From Streptomyces niveus (GTDB lineage: Bacteria > Actinomycetota > Actinomycetes > Streptomycetales > Streptomycetaceae), in the NCBI RefSeq assembly GCF_002009175.1, contig NZ_CP018047.1:3534001-3598000 (forward strand): DNA of 64,000 bases, given 5' to 3'. A model generated the notes under the pieces. The model ran no database searches, had not been told where the DNA came from, and saw nothing but the letters and a program-made list of their open reading frames with translations. Shown here piece after piece: positions 47,226 through 56,766 of this stretch. A program made the position numbers and the translations under genes. Within the stretch, counting starts at the first letter, position 1; every line of letters begins with the position of its first letter.

Positions 47226-47804
47226 ATGGCCGATGACGCAGGGCAGGCGAAGGGCACTGCGGGCTTCCTGCTGGAGATGGGCATGCTCAAGCGTGCCAAG
47301 CGGAGTGGTTGGTGGATCGCCGGAGTCAAGGACCCCGAGACGATCGCCGAACACAGCTTCCGCGTCGCCCTCATCGGCTCGGTACTCGCCATGATGGAAG
47401 GCGCCGACCCGGCGAAGACCGCCCTCCTCGGCCTGTGGCACGACACCCAGGAGACCCGCGTCAGCGACATCCCTCACATCGGCCGGCGCTACCTGGACGC
47501 CGCCTCGAACGAAAAGGTCACTGCGGACCAGGTCTCCGCGGCCCACCCGGCGGTACGGGAGGGCGCCCAGCGCATCGTCGAGGAATACGAGAACGGCAAC
47601 TCGATCGAAGTGATCTGCGCTCACGACGCGGACAAGCTCGAATGCCTCATCCAAGGCGTCGAGTACCGGGAACAGGGCTACGCGAACGCCCAAAGTTGGA
47701 TCGACAGCAGCCTCCAGAAACTCAAGACCGCATCTGCCCAAGAACTGGCCGAAGCCGCGCTGAATATGACATCGGTGGAATGGCAGAACACCTACCTGCC
47801 CTGA
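47226..47804 (+). CDS. HD-domain phosphohydrolase (YfbR-like)
   Basis: 192 residues from the ATG at 47226 with GGAGG upstream (a GTG at 47202 is also in frame). HD motifs: KDPETIAEHSFRVALIGSVL, LLGLWHDTQETRVSDIPHIG (HD), and VICAHDADKLECLIQGVEYR. It resembles the HD_3 5'-deoxynucleotidase/YfbR group, which cleaves dNMPs. Together with the thymidylate-synthase, NDK-like and kinase genes it would complete a nucleotide-metabolism theme on the element. 268 bp upstream of array 1. Confidence 0.85.
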   Translation: MADDAGQAKGTAGFLLEMGMLKRAKRSGWWIAGVKDPETIAEHSFRVALIGSVLAMMEGADPAKTALLGLWHDTQETRVSDIPHIGRRYLDAASNEKVTADQVSAAHPAVREGAQRIVEEYENGNSIEVICAHDADKLECLIQGVEYREQGYANAQSWIDSSLQKLKTASAQELAEAALNMTSVEWQNTYLP

Positions 47805-48071
47805 CGCACCCCTGCGAAGAGCGGCGTCCTATGGAGTGTCGGATCCAGCGCCCACCCGCCACGCTGGCCATCTCCTTCCCAGTGCCAGCACGCGCGTGAT
47901 CTTTACCGGAGGCTGCCAGTAGTCGGCCCAGGGGCTGATGACGATTCGTGATCACCAAAATCTCCCGCTATTGCTGCGGGTGGCCACCAGCCCACTTGGG
48001 TCGACAACCCGTCTGCAGGGCAGAGGAATTGGCCGGGGCGGGCCTGTTAGGAAGGGCCCGCTACTCCCTAT

Positions 48072-49717
48072 GTTGCGAGCCCTCCAGGGCTGATGACGAC
48101 GCGCGACGGACGCGCCGCCGGTGAGCACGCGCAGGGGTTGCGAGCCCTCCAGGGCTGATGACGACTCCCGTACTCCACCCAGCGGGCGTAGTAGGCCGTG
48201 TTGTTGCGAGCCCTCCAGGGCTGATGACGACGGCGCGTGATCGGTGTGGGTCTGCACCTGCTCGTGTAGTTGCGAGCCCTCCAGGGCTGATGACGACTCG
48301 CGAGGTCGATCTGTACGGCCTCGGCGAAGCCGCGGTTGCGAGCCCTCCAGGGCTGATGACGACGCGCGGAGCTGCGCCGGGCTCTTCTGCTTCAGCGCGT
48401 GTTGCGAACCCTCCAGGGCTGATGACGACGCCGGTGTGGATCTCCTAGGCGTGCAGCGCGCCGTGTTGCGAGCCCTCCAGGGCTGATGACGACCGCGGGC
48501 CCCCTTCCATGGCAATGCGGACGCGCTCTCGTTGCGAGCACTCCAGGGCTGATGACGACAGCCCTGGTGGTTCGCCTCCCTGCCGGGGGCGTTCTGTTGC
48601 GAGCCCTCCAGGGCTGATGACGACGAGGTCGGCCCGCAAGGTCCTGCGGGGGAGCAGGGGTTGCGAGCCCTCCAGGGCTGATGACGACCAGCAGGTGGGC
48701 GGCGTTGCCGAGCTGCCTCAGTCGGGTTGCGAGCCCTCCAGGGCTGATGACGACAGGCAGCACCACACCGGCCGCCCTGCCAGCAGAAGTTGCGAGCCCT
48801 CCAGGGCTGATGACGACGACCCCTGATGGCTTCCGTACAGCTTAAGGGCGCGCGTTGCGAGCCCTCCAGGGCTGATGACGACGCGCTGATGGAGGTGCTC
48901 GCGGTCACGGGTACGCCGTGTTGCGAGCCCTCCAGGGCTGATGACGACGTGAGGAGTTCCTCGCCACGATGATCGGCACCTATGAGTTGCGAGCCCTCCA
49001 GGGCTGATGACGACGGGTGACGATGCCGTGGCACCGCCAGCAGTACCAGCGTTGCGAGCCCTCCAGGGCTGATGACGACCCACGAGCCCGGGACCGACCC
49101 GTGCGCCGGGCTCCCGTTGCGAGCCCTCCAGGGCTGATGACGACCTGCCGAGCGCCGCCGCGAGTACATCGTGGCCGCTCTGGTTGCGAGCCCTCCAGGG
49201 CTGATGACGACCGATCGCGGCCGTGGCGGTTGCGAGCCCTCCAGGGCTGATGACGACCCCGGCGACGCCGGCGCTGGTGCCGAGGCAGATGCCGCACCAG
49301 TTGCGAGCCCTCCAGGGCTGATGACGACCATGAGATTTACCGGGTGCTGCAAGGCATCTGGCACTCGTTGCGAGCCCTCCAGCTGATGACGCCCCCCGGC
49401 CGCGACGACGTACACGGTGAAGAAGGGGTTGCGAGCCCTCCAGGGCTGACGACGACCCGGGCGCGGCGAGGAGGTCGACCTCGGCGTCATCCAGTTGCGA
49501 GCCCTCCAGGGCTGATGACGACACCGCCCGGTTCTCCTTCGGGCTCGGCAACCTCACGTTGCGAGCCCTCCAGGGCTGATGACGACCTGATCCCTGCCCC
49601 CGCCAGGAGACAGCCAAGGTCCCGTTGCGAGCCCTCCAGGGCTGATGACGACCCGGGACCTGGTCGTGCGGGTGCGGCGCATCTCGGCGTTGCGAGCCCT
49701 CCAGGGCTGATGACGAC
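48072..49717 (-). CRISPR. CRISPR array 1 (26 repeats, 25 spacers)
   Basis: 29-nt repeat: on the plus strand it starts GTTGCGAGCCC, has TCCA as the loop, and ends GGGCTGATGACGAC. Arms AGCCC/GGGCT give a 5-bp stem. Spacers are 34-38 nt, except one of 17 nt (49,212-49,228) and one of 42 nt next to it. Repeats at 48,401, 48,531, 49,367 (two bases missing) and 49,428 are degenerate. The strand is given for the orientation in which the repeat begins GTCGTC and ends GCAAC, as in type I-B handles; the opposite orientation cannot be excluded. The array is adjacent to the 3' end of cas3. Confidence 0.97.
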
Positions 49718-49965
49718 TCGACGCCATGGCTACCGGGTTAGCCCCGAGGAGCAACGGCCTCGGATCCGCAGGTGCCTCTGTGCGGCCGTCCCTCAGAGAG
49801 GGCACGCGAATCATGCTGCTGGAGGTGGGTCGTACGACCCCGAAAGGGCGATGAAGGGAGGTTCACGCGAGTAAAACGCGTACGTTGTGACCCCTTGTCG
49901 GGGTGATGAGTGGGTATGAAGGTTTCAAGGTGCACGATTTGATGGGGCGTCGGCTTTCGCTGTGG

Positions 49966-52362
49966 TCAGTTGCGGATCTTACCGAGGCCGTTCTCCTCGT
50001 CGTATTCGGCGTCGATGGTGTTGACTTTGAGCTGTTCGTTCCAGGTCGTGCGGGTGTTGCCTGCGACGGGGATGAGTAGGTCTTCGGCCAGGAGGCGGCC
50101 TGGCCGGCGGCCGTTGTCGATGGCGAGGCGGCGGGCGTATTCGGTCTGGTCGGTGATGAGGACGGCTTCCTTGCCGTCGAACATTGCGTCGAAGTCTTCC
50201 TTGTCCAGGGATCGGTCGCGGAAGGGTTCGTCCCAGTTCAGGAATGCTTCGGTGAACTGGTCGGCGGCTTGTTCGACTTCGTCTCGCCAGGCCGCGCCCC
50301 AGCTGCCCGGAGTGGTGGAGTAGATCTCGTTAAGCCACTTGGTGATCATGGGTTCGTCGATGACGTCGCTGTGGTGTCGGCGGAGGATCTGCCATGCCAG
50401 TGCGACTGGTTCCTTGGGATAGACGCCGTCCGCGAAGAGTCCGGTTTCGTCGCGGCGGGGCAGGTATACGGGCGTGTGAACGATTACGTCGGCGGGTGGC
50501 CGGGCGCCGCTGCGGTTGACGCGGCCGAAGCGTTGGCAGAGGGCGTCCATGGGGGCGCAGGTGGTGTGGATGGTGTCGAAGTCGACGTCCAGGGAGACTT
50601 CGACGGTTTGGGTGGCGACGAGGATGCCGCCTTGCCGCTCTGTCTGGCCGTTGTGGTAGCGGGCGCGGATGCGGTCTTCGATCGTGGAGCGGTGGTCGCG
50701 GCGGAAGCGGGAGTGGAGCAGGATCGCGGCATCTTGGTCGCCGTGCATGCGTCGGGCGATGCTTCCGAGTTTTCGGTAGAGGGCGCGGGCGTTGGGCCGG
50801 TTGTTGGCGACGATGAGGAGTGCTTCTCCCGCTTCGATTCGCCCGACCATTTCGGTGACAGCCTCAGTCGAGGTGAGCGTGCTCTCTCGTACGAGGAGGC
50901 GGTGCCGGCGGGGGAAGACGGTTCCGTCTGGTGGTTCGACGAGGTGTACGTCCTGGGTGAGGGCGTCGCGGATGGCGTCCTGAAGTGCGTCGGGCAAGGT
51001 GGCGGACACGATTGCGAACCGGCCTCCGAGGCTTTCCCAGAAGCTCATCATGGCGAGGATCATGCCGAGGCGCTTGGGGTCGTAGGCGTGAAGTTCGTCG
51101 AGGATGAACAGGGAGTTCGCGGTGTCGAGGAGCACGCTGGAGTGGTTGGGTCCTGCGAGTGCGCCGCGAAGTGGCTGGTAGGGGGTTCCGACTCGGATCA
51201 GTTCGCGGAAGAGGCGGGTGGCGTTCTCCTGGGCGAGGGATACGCGTGCGGCGGCGAGGGCTTCGGTGTCATCGGCGCAATCGTCTTCCAGCGCTCGGCT
51301 GAGGTAGTAGGAGGCCGCATGCGAGTGCGAGACGCCGACCTGGCCCACGGCTTGCAGTTCTCCCTCTTCGAGGCGGCGGACCATCGAGTTGATCGCTGCG
51401 AGGTACGGGAGCAGGTAGAAGAGGCGGGGTGTGCCCTGCCCTGATGCGGTCATGTCCTGAAGGTTGTGCTGTGCCCACAGGAGTGCGGCTTCGGTCTTTC
51501 CGGAGCCGGTCCAGGCGCGGATGAAGACATGGCCGGTGGTGTTCGCGGCCTCGGTCTGGTGCGGGCGCAGGGTGTATCCGTGCGCATGGAGCCGTTGTTC
51601 GAGGCGTTGCCGGTACGCGGGGGTGAGGGGATGTTTCTGATGTACGGGTGTGCGGGCGGAGGCCATGCGGTCGGCCATCGTGACGCCGCCCTGGAGGAGT
51701 ACGGCCAGTAGTCCGTCAACGCCGTCTTCGGGTCCCAGCGACCACTCCCAGCGGTCGCTGAGTTCGCCGAAGAGGGTGTGGGCGTCCTTAAGGAGCTTCT
51801 CCGGGGTGAGGGTTGGTGGCGGACCTTCGGGAATCAGGCCGGCTTCGGCAGCTGTGGTGTGCAGCCAGAAAGTGAGGTTCTGGACGGCGTCCGCGTCGAT
51901 GTGGCCGAACTTTCGCGCGAACTCTTCCGCACTGTCGCGCCCGTAGAGCGGAAGAAGCGCGTGCCGGCGGCCGTCGCCGCCGGTGAGCGGTCGGTGGTGG
52001 GTGACCACGCCGGTGGCAATCCAGAGGACCTCTTGTCTCGGGAGGGCTGCGAGGAGCGTGGGCAGGAAGCCGAGGGAGAGGACTTCGTGCCGCTCGCCCC
52101 AGACTTCGGCCGGTTCAGCCGTGTTGCCGATCTGGCGCTGCAGGCCGTAGGCGACCTTCCCGGTGTCGTGGAGGAAGGCGGCGGCCCGTAACCGGAGGGC
52201 GAATCTGCGGTGGCCGAAGGGTAGTTGCCCGATGCGGGCAGCGATGGTGTCCGCGCGGCGCAGCGTCGTCAGGGAGTGGTCCGTGAGCAGTTCACCCGTG
52301 GTGCGACGACCGCGGGGGCTCTTCGCACGCGGAAGACGGGCGCCGTACGCCGCCATCTTCAC
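49966..52362 (-). CDS. cas3: Cas3 nuclease-helicase (type I-B)
   Basis: 798 residues from the GTG at 52362 that overlaps the cas5 stop (a longer frame upstream is antisense-like). N-terminal HD nuclease: LLTDHSLTTLRRADTIAARI (His29), AAAFLHDTGKVAYGL (His65-Asp66) and the later THH. SF2 helicase: IRAWTGSGKTEAALLWAQHN (Walker A), FILDELHAYDPKRLGMIL (DExH-type box), AIVSATLPDAL (motif III), LVATQTVEVSLDVDFDTIHT (motif V) and LCQRFGRVNRSGARPP (motif VI). Both catalytic halves look intact. It degrades DNA bound by Cascade. Last gene of the cas operon. Confidence 0.95.
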   Translation of the reverse strand: MKMAAYGARLPRAKSPRGRRTTGELLTDHSLTTLRRADTIAARIGQLPFGHRRFALRLRAAAFLHDTGKVAYGLQRQIGNTAEPAEVWGERHEVLSLGFLPTLLAALPRQEVLWIATGVVTHHRPLTGGDGRRHALLPLYGRDSAEEFARKFGHIDADAVQNLTFWLHTTAAEAGLIPEGPPPTLTPEKLLKDAHTLFGELSDRWEWSLGPEDGVDGLLAVLLQGGVTMADRMASARTPVHQKHPLTPAYRQRLEQRLHAHGYTLRPHQTEAANTTGHVFIRAWTGSGKTEAALLWAQHNLQDMTASGQGTPRLFYLLPYLAAINSMVRRLEEGELQAVGQVGVSHSHAASYYLSRALEDDCADDTEALAAARVSLAQENATRLFRELIRVGTPYQPLRGALAGPNHSSVLLDTANSLFILDELHAYDPKRLGMILAMMSFWESLGGRFAIVSATLPDALQDAIRDALTQDVHLVEPPDGTVFPRRHRLLVRESTLTSTEAVTEMVGRIEAGEALLIVANNRPNARALYRKLGSIARRMHGDQDAAILLHSRFRRDHRSTIEDRIRARYHNGQTERQGGILVATQTVEVSLDVDFDTIHTTCAPMDALCQRFGRVNRSGARPPADVIVHTPVYLPRRDETGLFADGVYPKEPVALAWQILRRHHSDVIDEPMITKWLNEIYSTTPGSWGAAWRDEVEQAADQFTEAFLNWDEPFRDRSLDKEDFDAMFDGKEAVLITDQTEYARRLAIDNGRRPGRLLAEDLLIPVAGNTRTTWNEQLKVNTIDAEYDEENGLGKIRN

Positions 52363-53030
52363 GCCGTGGCCTTCATGGGGTGGGGCGGTGGGAGCAGGAT
52401 CAGGGCCTGGCCGGTGCTGGTGACGTAGTCGGCGTCGAGGGTGGCGGGTGTTCCGGTGCGCGCGTAGCGGTAGGTGTCCCATTTGGTGCGGGCACGATCG
52501 AGAGAGACGGCAGTCGGCAGCTGCATCTGCTCGCCGTTGTTGGACGTGAGTGGATCCGGAGACGTGGCATGCGGGACGAGGGCGTGCCCCTGAGTGCCGC
52601 GGCCGGCCCGGGTGAGGTGGACGCGGCGGGTGCGCGCGGTGGCGAGGTCCTGGGAGCGTCCCAGAACCAGTGGCCACACAGGGATGCGGAGTGCTGCTTC
52701 CCACCGGCCGAGGTCGGTGGTCAGCCAGACCGTGAGGGTGATGTTGGTCAGGAACTCACGGTCTTTGATGGTGACGTTCCGGTAGGCCGGTTTGGCGGCG
52801 GCGGGATGGTAGGTCTCCAGATCCGTACCGGAGCCTTCCGCGGTGAAGGTCATGGCGAACCGGGTGTTCTCGGGGACCTCGTCCCAGGTGCCGACGGTGG
52901 CGGCGAGCATGCCGCCGACGGTGCTGGGCGGGGGGCAGGGAAGTCCGATCTGCATGCCTTGGTAGAGGGGGTTGCGGAAGCTCGCGACCGGCGCGGTGAG
53001 AGTGACTTCGAGGGCTTCGACAGGTGCCAC
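52359..53030 (-). CDS. cas5: Cas5 (type I-B)
   Basis: 223 residues from a GTG at 53030 with AGGGAG 5-6 bases upstream; an ATG at 53153 is in frame but the residues added are poor. RAMP-type Cas5 start EALEVTLTAPVASFRNPLYQ, then LPCPPPSTVGGMLAATVGTW (glycine-rich P-S-T-V-G-G loop), YRNVTIKDREFLTNITLTVW and PVWPLVLGRSQDLATAR. It binds the 5' handle of crRNA in Cascade. The overlap with cas3 indicates coordinated translation. Confidence 0.93.
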   Translation of the reverse strand: MAPVEALEVTLTAPVASFRNPLYQGMQIGLPCPPPSTVGGMLAATVGTWDEVPENTRFAMTFTAEGSGTDLETYHPAAAKPAYRNVTIKDREFLTNITLTVWLTTDLGRWEAALRIPVWPLVLGRSQDLATARTRRVHLTRAGRGTQGHALVPHATSPDPLTSNNGEQMQLPTAVSLDRARTKWDTYRYARTGTPATLDADYVTSTGQALILLPPPHPMKATA

Positions 53031-53159
53031 CGGGGTCTCCCTGGCAGTTCGTAGGGGGCCGGTTCTTCGCAGCGCTGCAGAGATCAGTTGAAGCGTGCAG
53101 CGGAGAAGAGACCGGATCAGCGCGGTGCTGAGCCCTTCGGGGCCTATGAACAAGCGGAG

Positions 53160-54188
53160 TTAGTCCTGGAGCCAGGTGTCGTGTTCGCCGGACTCCATGG
53201 ACTGGGCGAGATCCGCCAGGACGACCCGGGGGTGGCCGATGACCAGGCGGTCAGCGGTGATCAGATCGGCCAGATCAGCGCGGGCGCTCTCGCGCTGATC
53301 TCCGAGAAAGCCCGGAGCCCAGCCCAGGTGGACCTTTCCGTCGATGAGATCGGACCAGGCTTCGATCTCTTCCCGAAGGGTGTCTGCGAAGAAGCGAATC
53401 TCTCCGTCGACCGGCGCCAGGATTCGGGTGAAGGGCTGGTTCCCGCCCCGGATCGGGGCAAGGAGAATCAGCGCAGGTGCGCGGTCACCGTAGTGAGCTG
53501 CCTGATTCGCACCGCCGTGCATCGCGGCCATCGTGCGCAGCAGCACGCCCACGCGCCTGCGGCGCTCTTCGATGGGGAGCAGAACGCCGGAGATGCCACG
53601 GCGGGTAGCTTCGACGCATCCGGCCTGGAGGGCTTCCTTGACGGCCTCGTCGGAGAGCGCCGCCTTGCGGACCTTGCCTTCCTGCTCGAAAAAGCCGACC
53701 CGCAGCATGTCGAGGCGCAGATCTCCCTGGAGCGCGGCGGTGTAGAACTCGTGCTCGTGGAGGATGGGGTTGGAGCCCGTCGGCAGGTCCCGGCTCATGG
53801 TGCCGAAGTCCCGGGTGGGCCGCTCCGGCGCGATGGAGACGAAGGTACCCGTGGACAGGACCGAGTTGCGCATGTGCTGGGCGGTCTTGGTGGCGGCCAT
53901 GTAGCCGAAGAGGTCGTCGTCGGTATGCCGGTCTGGGCGACCGGAGGTGTAGGACTGCTGCTTAGAGTCCTTGCCGTTGACGATGACCGGCGAAGCCGTC
54001 TCGGTGTCGGGGAAGCTGTCCCTGAGCATGCGACGCCACCACTGGGCGGAGCCGTAGGGATAGGTCTTGCCGCCGGTGCGGTGCTGTTTGACAGGGGTGA
54101 CGTTGCCTTGGTCGGCGGTCCCCCGGCCGTTGTTGGGAGCGCCGGCCTGGATGTCGAGGACGGCTTGGCCGGTCAGGTACACGCTCAT
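53160..54188 (-). CDS. cas7: Cas7 (Cst2/DevR family, type I-B)
   Basis: 342 residues. MSVYLTGQAVLDIQAGAPNN, then GNVTPVKQHRTGGKTYPYGS and QWWRRMLRDSF, match the Cst2/DevR start; then FGYMAATKTAQHMRNSVLST, LRLDMLRVGFFEQEGKVRKA and IRGGNQPFTRILAPVDGEIR. Cas7 forms the crRNA-binding backbone of Cascade. Two bases separate it from cas8; 130 bp separate it from the chosen cas5 start. Confidence 0.93.
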   Translation of the reverse strand: MSVYLTGQAVLDIQAGAPNNGRGTADQGNVTPVKQHRTGGKTYPYGSAQWWRRMLRDSFPDTETASPVIVNGKDSKQQSYTSGRPDRHTDDDLFGYMAATKTAQHMRNSVLSTGTFVSIAPERPTRDFGTMSRDLPTGSNPILHEHEFYTAALQGDLRLDMLRVGFFEQEGKVRKAALSDEAVKEALQAGCVEATRRGISGVLLPIEERRRRVGVLLRTMAAMHGGANQAAHYGDRAPALILLAPIRGGNQPFTRILAPVDGEIRFFADTLREEIEAWSDLIDGKVHLGWAPGFLGDQRESARADLADLITADRLVIGHPRVVLADLAQSMESGEHDTWLQD

Positions 54189-54190
54189 GG

Positions 54191-55579
54191 TCAGCTCTCT
54201 TCCAAGTCGTTCGTGTCGAGGGTCTTGAAGTCGTCGTCGGTGGTGGTTTCATCGGTGGCTTCGACGGTGGCTCCGCGGGTGCAGAGTTCCTCGAAGACCG
54301 CGACGAAGAGCAGCTCGCGGGCGCTCCAGGAGCTGTTGCCGGCGTCGAAGAGGACCCGCCACTGCGCAACGCTGATGAAAGGGTCGCTCGCGGTGTCGGC
54401 GGGGCGTTTCCTGGCCCAGCCGGCGATTTCGCTGCGCAGCCAGCTCTTGAGGTCGTTGGGCCGGCGTGTGGCGACGACGAATTTCTTGAGACTCTTGTCG
54501 TCGTTGGTGGTGACGACGTCGGCGATGCGGCGGGCGACGGTGGTGACGTGTCCGACGTCTTTTTCCAGCACGTGCAGGACCTCCGTGAGGTAGGTGCGGA
54601 CCAGGGGTGCCAGGTGCGGCACCGCGGCAGGGATACGGCCGGATTCGCTGATCTGGTCGCGGATCCACCCGGTGGCCCGAGCGGGGATCTGCGCGGGCTG
54701 GTTGAACGCGCGCCAGGCGAGCATGCGCAGTCCGGGGACTTTGGCACTTGCCTGACTCTGGGCCAGGTAGCGGAATCCGATCCGTCGTCCGGAGTCCGAG
54801 GCGGTTGAGCGCAGCCACTCGGCCAAGGGCTGGCCCATGTCCTCGACGTGGAACTTCATGTCCCTGGTGTTGTTGCTGAACTGGATGGCCTGCACCCCGG
54901 CGGTGATGCGCCGGTCCCACCAGCGCAGCGCCCTCAAGGCAGCGAACTCGACCGCGAAGAAGCCGCCGCCTCGTTTGAGGTCACGTCGGAGAGCCATGTT
55001 GCGCCGATTCGCAGGGACCGCGCTGCGGGTGGCACGGGCCATGAACTCTTCGTCCCAGGAGTGGACCCCGTAGAGAAGGCCGCCTCCAGCGGTGAATACG
55101 TAGGGCAGAGCATGGAAACTGCTGACGCAGGGGAAGCACAACGGCGTGCCCTGATGGTCGGGTGCGGTGGTGTTGCGGTGTTCGACGCTGGCACCCATGG
55201 GGATATCGACGTTCCCGTACCAGGCGCAGGCGGGCCTCCCGCACAGAGAGCACGGCGCGTCGGGCCACTCCTCCACGGGGGGCGCGGAGCGCCAGGTGGC
55301 GATCCCCGCAGGAGTGCACTTGCTCTTGTAGTGCAGGGCGCAGTTCGGCCACAGGGTGTACGAGAGCCCCTTGAGGTACCAGCCTGCGCTGCCCTTCACG
55401 ACTGTGCTGGCAGCGACGAGGTCCCCGATCATGGTCCTGATGACTCGCTGGAACTGGTTGCTGGTGACCGCGTGCGGGTGGCCCGCCTTGGCGAGGGCGG
55501 CCATGGCGTACGCGCCCGCACGCTGCAAGGGATGTGCGGTGAGCCGGAGTTCGTCCTGCGCAACGACGACCGCCGTCAT
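54191..55579 (-). CDS. cas8: Cas8 (Cst1-like large subunit, type I-B)
   Basis: 462 residues from the ATG at 55579 overlapping the cas6 stop. A zinc finger of the Cst1/Cas8a1 kind is present: APCSLCGRPACAWYGN and GTPLCFPCVSSFHALPYVFT (two Cys-X2-Cys pairs). QDELRLTAHPLQRAGAYAMA begins the domain; TRDMKFHVEDMGQPLAEWLR and YLTEVLHVLEKDVGHVTTVA lie further on. As the large subunit it should read the PAM. The Cst1 zinc finger is the main argument for the I-B/Tneap assignment. Confidence 0.88.
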   Translation of the reverse strand: MTAVVVAQDELRLTAHPLQRAGAYAMAALAKAGHPHAVTSNQFQRVIRTMIGDLVAASTVVKGSAGWYLKGLSYTLWPNCALHYKSKCTPAGIATWRSAPPVEEWPDAPCSLCGRPACAWYGNVDIPMGASVEHRNTTAPDHQGTPLCFPCVSSFHALPYVFTAGGGLLYGVHSWDEEFMARATRSAVPANRRNMALRRDLKRGGGFFAVEFAALRALRWWDRRITAGVQAIQFSNNTRDMKFHVEDMGQPLAEWLRSTASDSGRRIGFRYLAQSQASAKVPGLRMLAWRAFNQPAQIPARATGWIRDQISESGRIPAAVPHLAPLVRTYLTEVLHVLEKDVGHVTTVARRIADVVTTNDDKSLKKFVVATRRPNDLKSWLRSEIAGWARKRPADTASDPFISVAQWRVLFDAGNSSWSARELLFVAVFEELCTRGATVEATDETTTDDDFKTLDTNDLEES

Positions 55580-56334
55580 TGCCTCACCCACCCAAACCCG
55601 GCGGACGTCGCCCCACCAATGCCACACGACCACAGGGCCTGAAGCGCAGCAGGCGGCCCAGACACCTCGATCTCCACCGGCGCGCCGGTCTTCTTGCCCC
55701 AATGCACAGGGCCGGAAGCATCACTGCCGTGACCGACAACGGAGAACGACCGCTGACGCCCGATCCAGGTAATGGCTTCCAAGGTCACCGGCCCGTAGCC
55801 GAAGGTCTCCGCCTTACGGCGGAGACTGTGGCTGAGCGCGACATCGAATCCAGCCTCGCCCGGAAGAATCCACACCCCACCACTGCGGCTGACTTCCGGC
55901 TCCCGCGTCAGCTCGCTCTTGATAGCGACGGGGCTGACGGTGCGGAACCTTCCACGCCCGGAGGCAAAGGCCGGCGGTTCAAGGCGTGCAACGGCCTCGA
56001 TGTTCAGCGCCACGCCACCCCAGTCCAGGATGGGGATCATCGCAAAGTCCTTGGCCAACGCCTCGACGATCTCCCCGACGGGGCTGCCGAACTCCACCGT
56101 GCCGGGGCCGCCGGCGACGTAAGCACCACGCTCCCGTCGCGGGACCCGGAATTCAGGGGCGCCGTATCCGAAGGGAGCAATCCGGTGCGGGCCCCACCCG
56201 GAGTCGTGAACCTTGGATCCGAGCTGCGGAGCCTGGCGAGTGAGCGCAGAGTAGACAATGCCGCGGCCAGGCGCGATGACCTGATCCCAAGGAATCTCTC
56301 TCGCTCGAGTTCTGACGTGAACGCGTAAGCGCAC
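55576..56334 (-). CDS. cas6: Cas6 endoribonuclease (type I-B)
   Basis: 252 residues from a GTG at 56334 (GGGAGGAGAC just upstream). RAMP fold with an N-terminal MRLRVHVRTRAREIPWDQVI and the C-terminal Gly-rich loop CGIGGATSAGFGWV characteristic of Cas6. It cuts precursor crRNA next to the repeat hairpin. His41/His49-type candidates exist in VHDSGWGPHRIAPFGYG for the active site. First gene of cas6-cas8-cas7-cas5-cas3, with the promoter in the AT-richer gap before array 2. Confidence 0.92.
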   Translation of the reverse strand: MRLRVHVRTRAREIPWDQVIAPGRGIVYSALTRQAPQLGSKVHDSGWGPHRIAPFGYGAPEFRVPRRERGAYVAGGPGTVEFGSPVGEIVEALAKDFAMIPILDWGGVALNIEAVARLEPPAFASGRGRFRTVSPVAIKSELTREPEVSRSGGVWILPGEAGFDVALSHSLRRKAETFGYGPVTLEAITWIGRQRSFSVVGHGSDASGPVHWGKKTGAPVEIEVSGPPAALQALWSCGIGGATSAGFGWVRQ

Positions 56335-56766
56335 GTCTCCTCCCTTCCTGCAGGTCAGCGGGCCACGGGTGCGCCCGCAGAATGCGTCATGTCGGTACGA
56401 GTTTTACTTCCAGTGGCCGACTGCGGAGATACTTCTATCACACGAAAATCCCCGCACTGGAATCTCTTGTTCTGGTCTACCAGGGGCCACTGACAACAGG
56501 TCATAAACGATCAACGGGCAAGCAAAAGAAGACAGATATAAGCACCCTGAGAAAGATCCCGACTACCAGATGTAGAGTCCATAGAGGTCACGCCGGGAAG
56601 GCCCCGGAAGTGCACGACGACTTGAAAACCACACACCACTCATCGCCCGGACAACGGACCCCCGACGCTACGGTGCTGCCGTCTGAGTACGCACGGGACT
56701 CTGATCCCGGAAGAGCTTTGCCGTACGCAGTTTCGCCGACTGGGACGCCGGACCCACGAGCGCCTC
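56335..56766. promoter_or_regulatory. AT-richer region between cas6 and array 2: cas promoter and candidate leader
   Basis: The part 56,390-56,600 has clearly more A/T than its surroundings (e.g. GATATAAGCACC, ATAAACGATCAACG). The cas operon promoter must lie here on the minus strand; if array 2 is transcribed rightwards its leader is also here. No recognised gene. Confidence 0.6.

Noticed and set aside
47952..49490. Long reading frames across array 1 with repeated SSALEGSQ / VVISPGGLAT peptides
   Set aside because: They are translations of the CRISPR repeats; no start site or codon logic.
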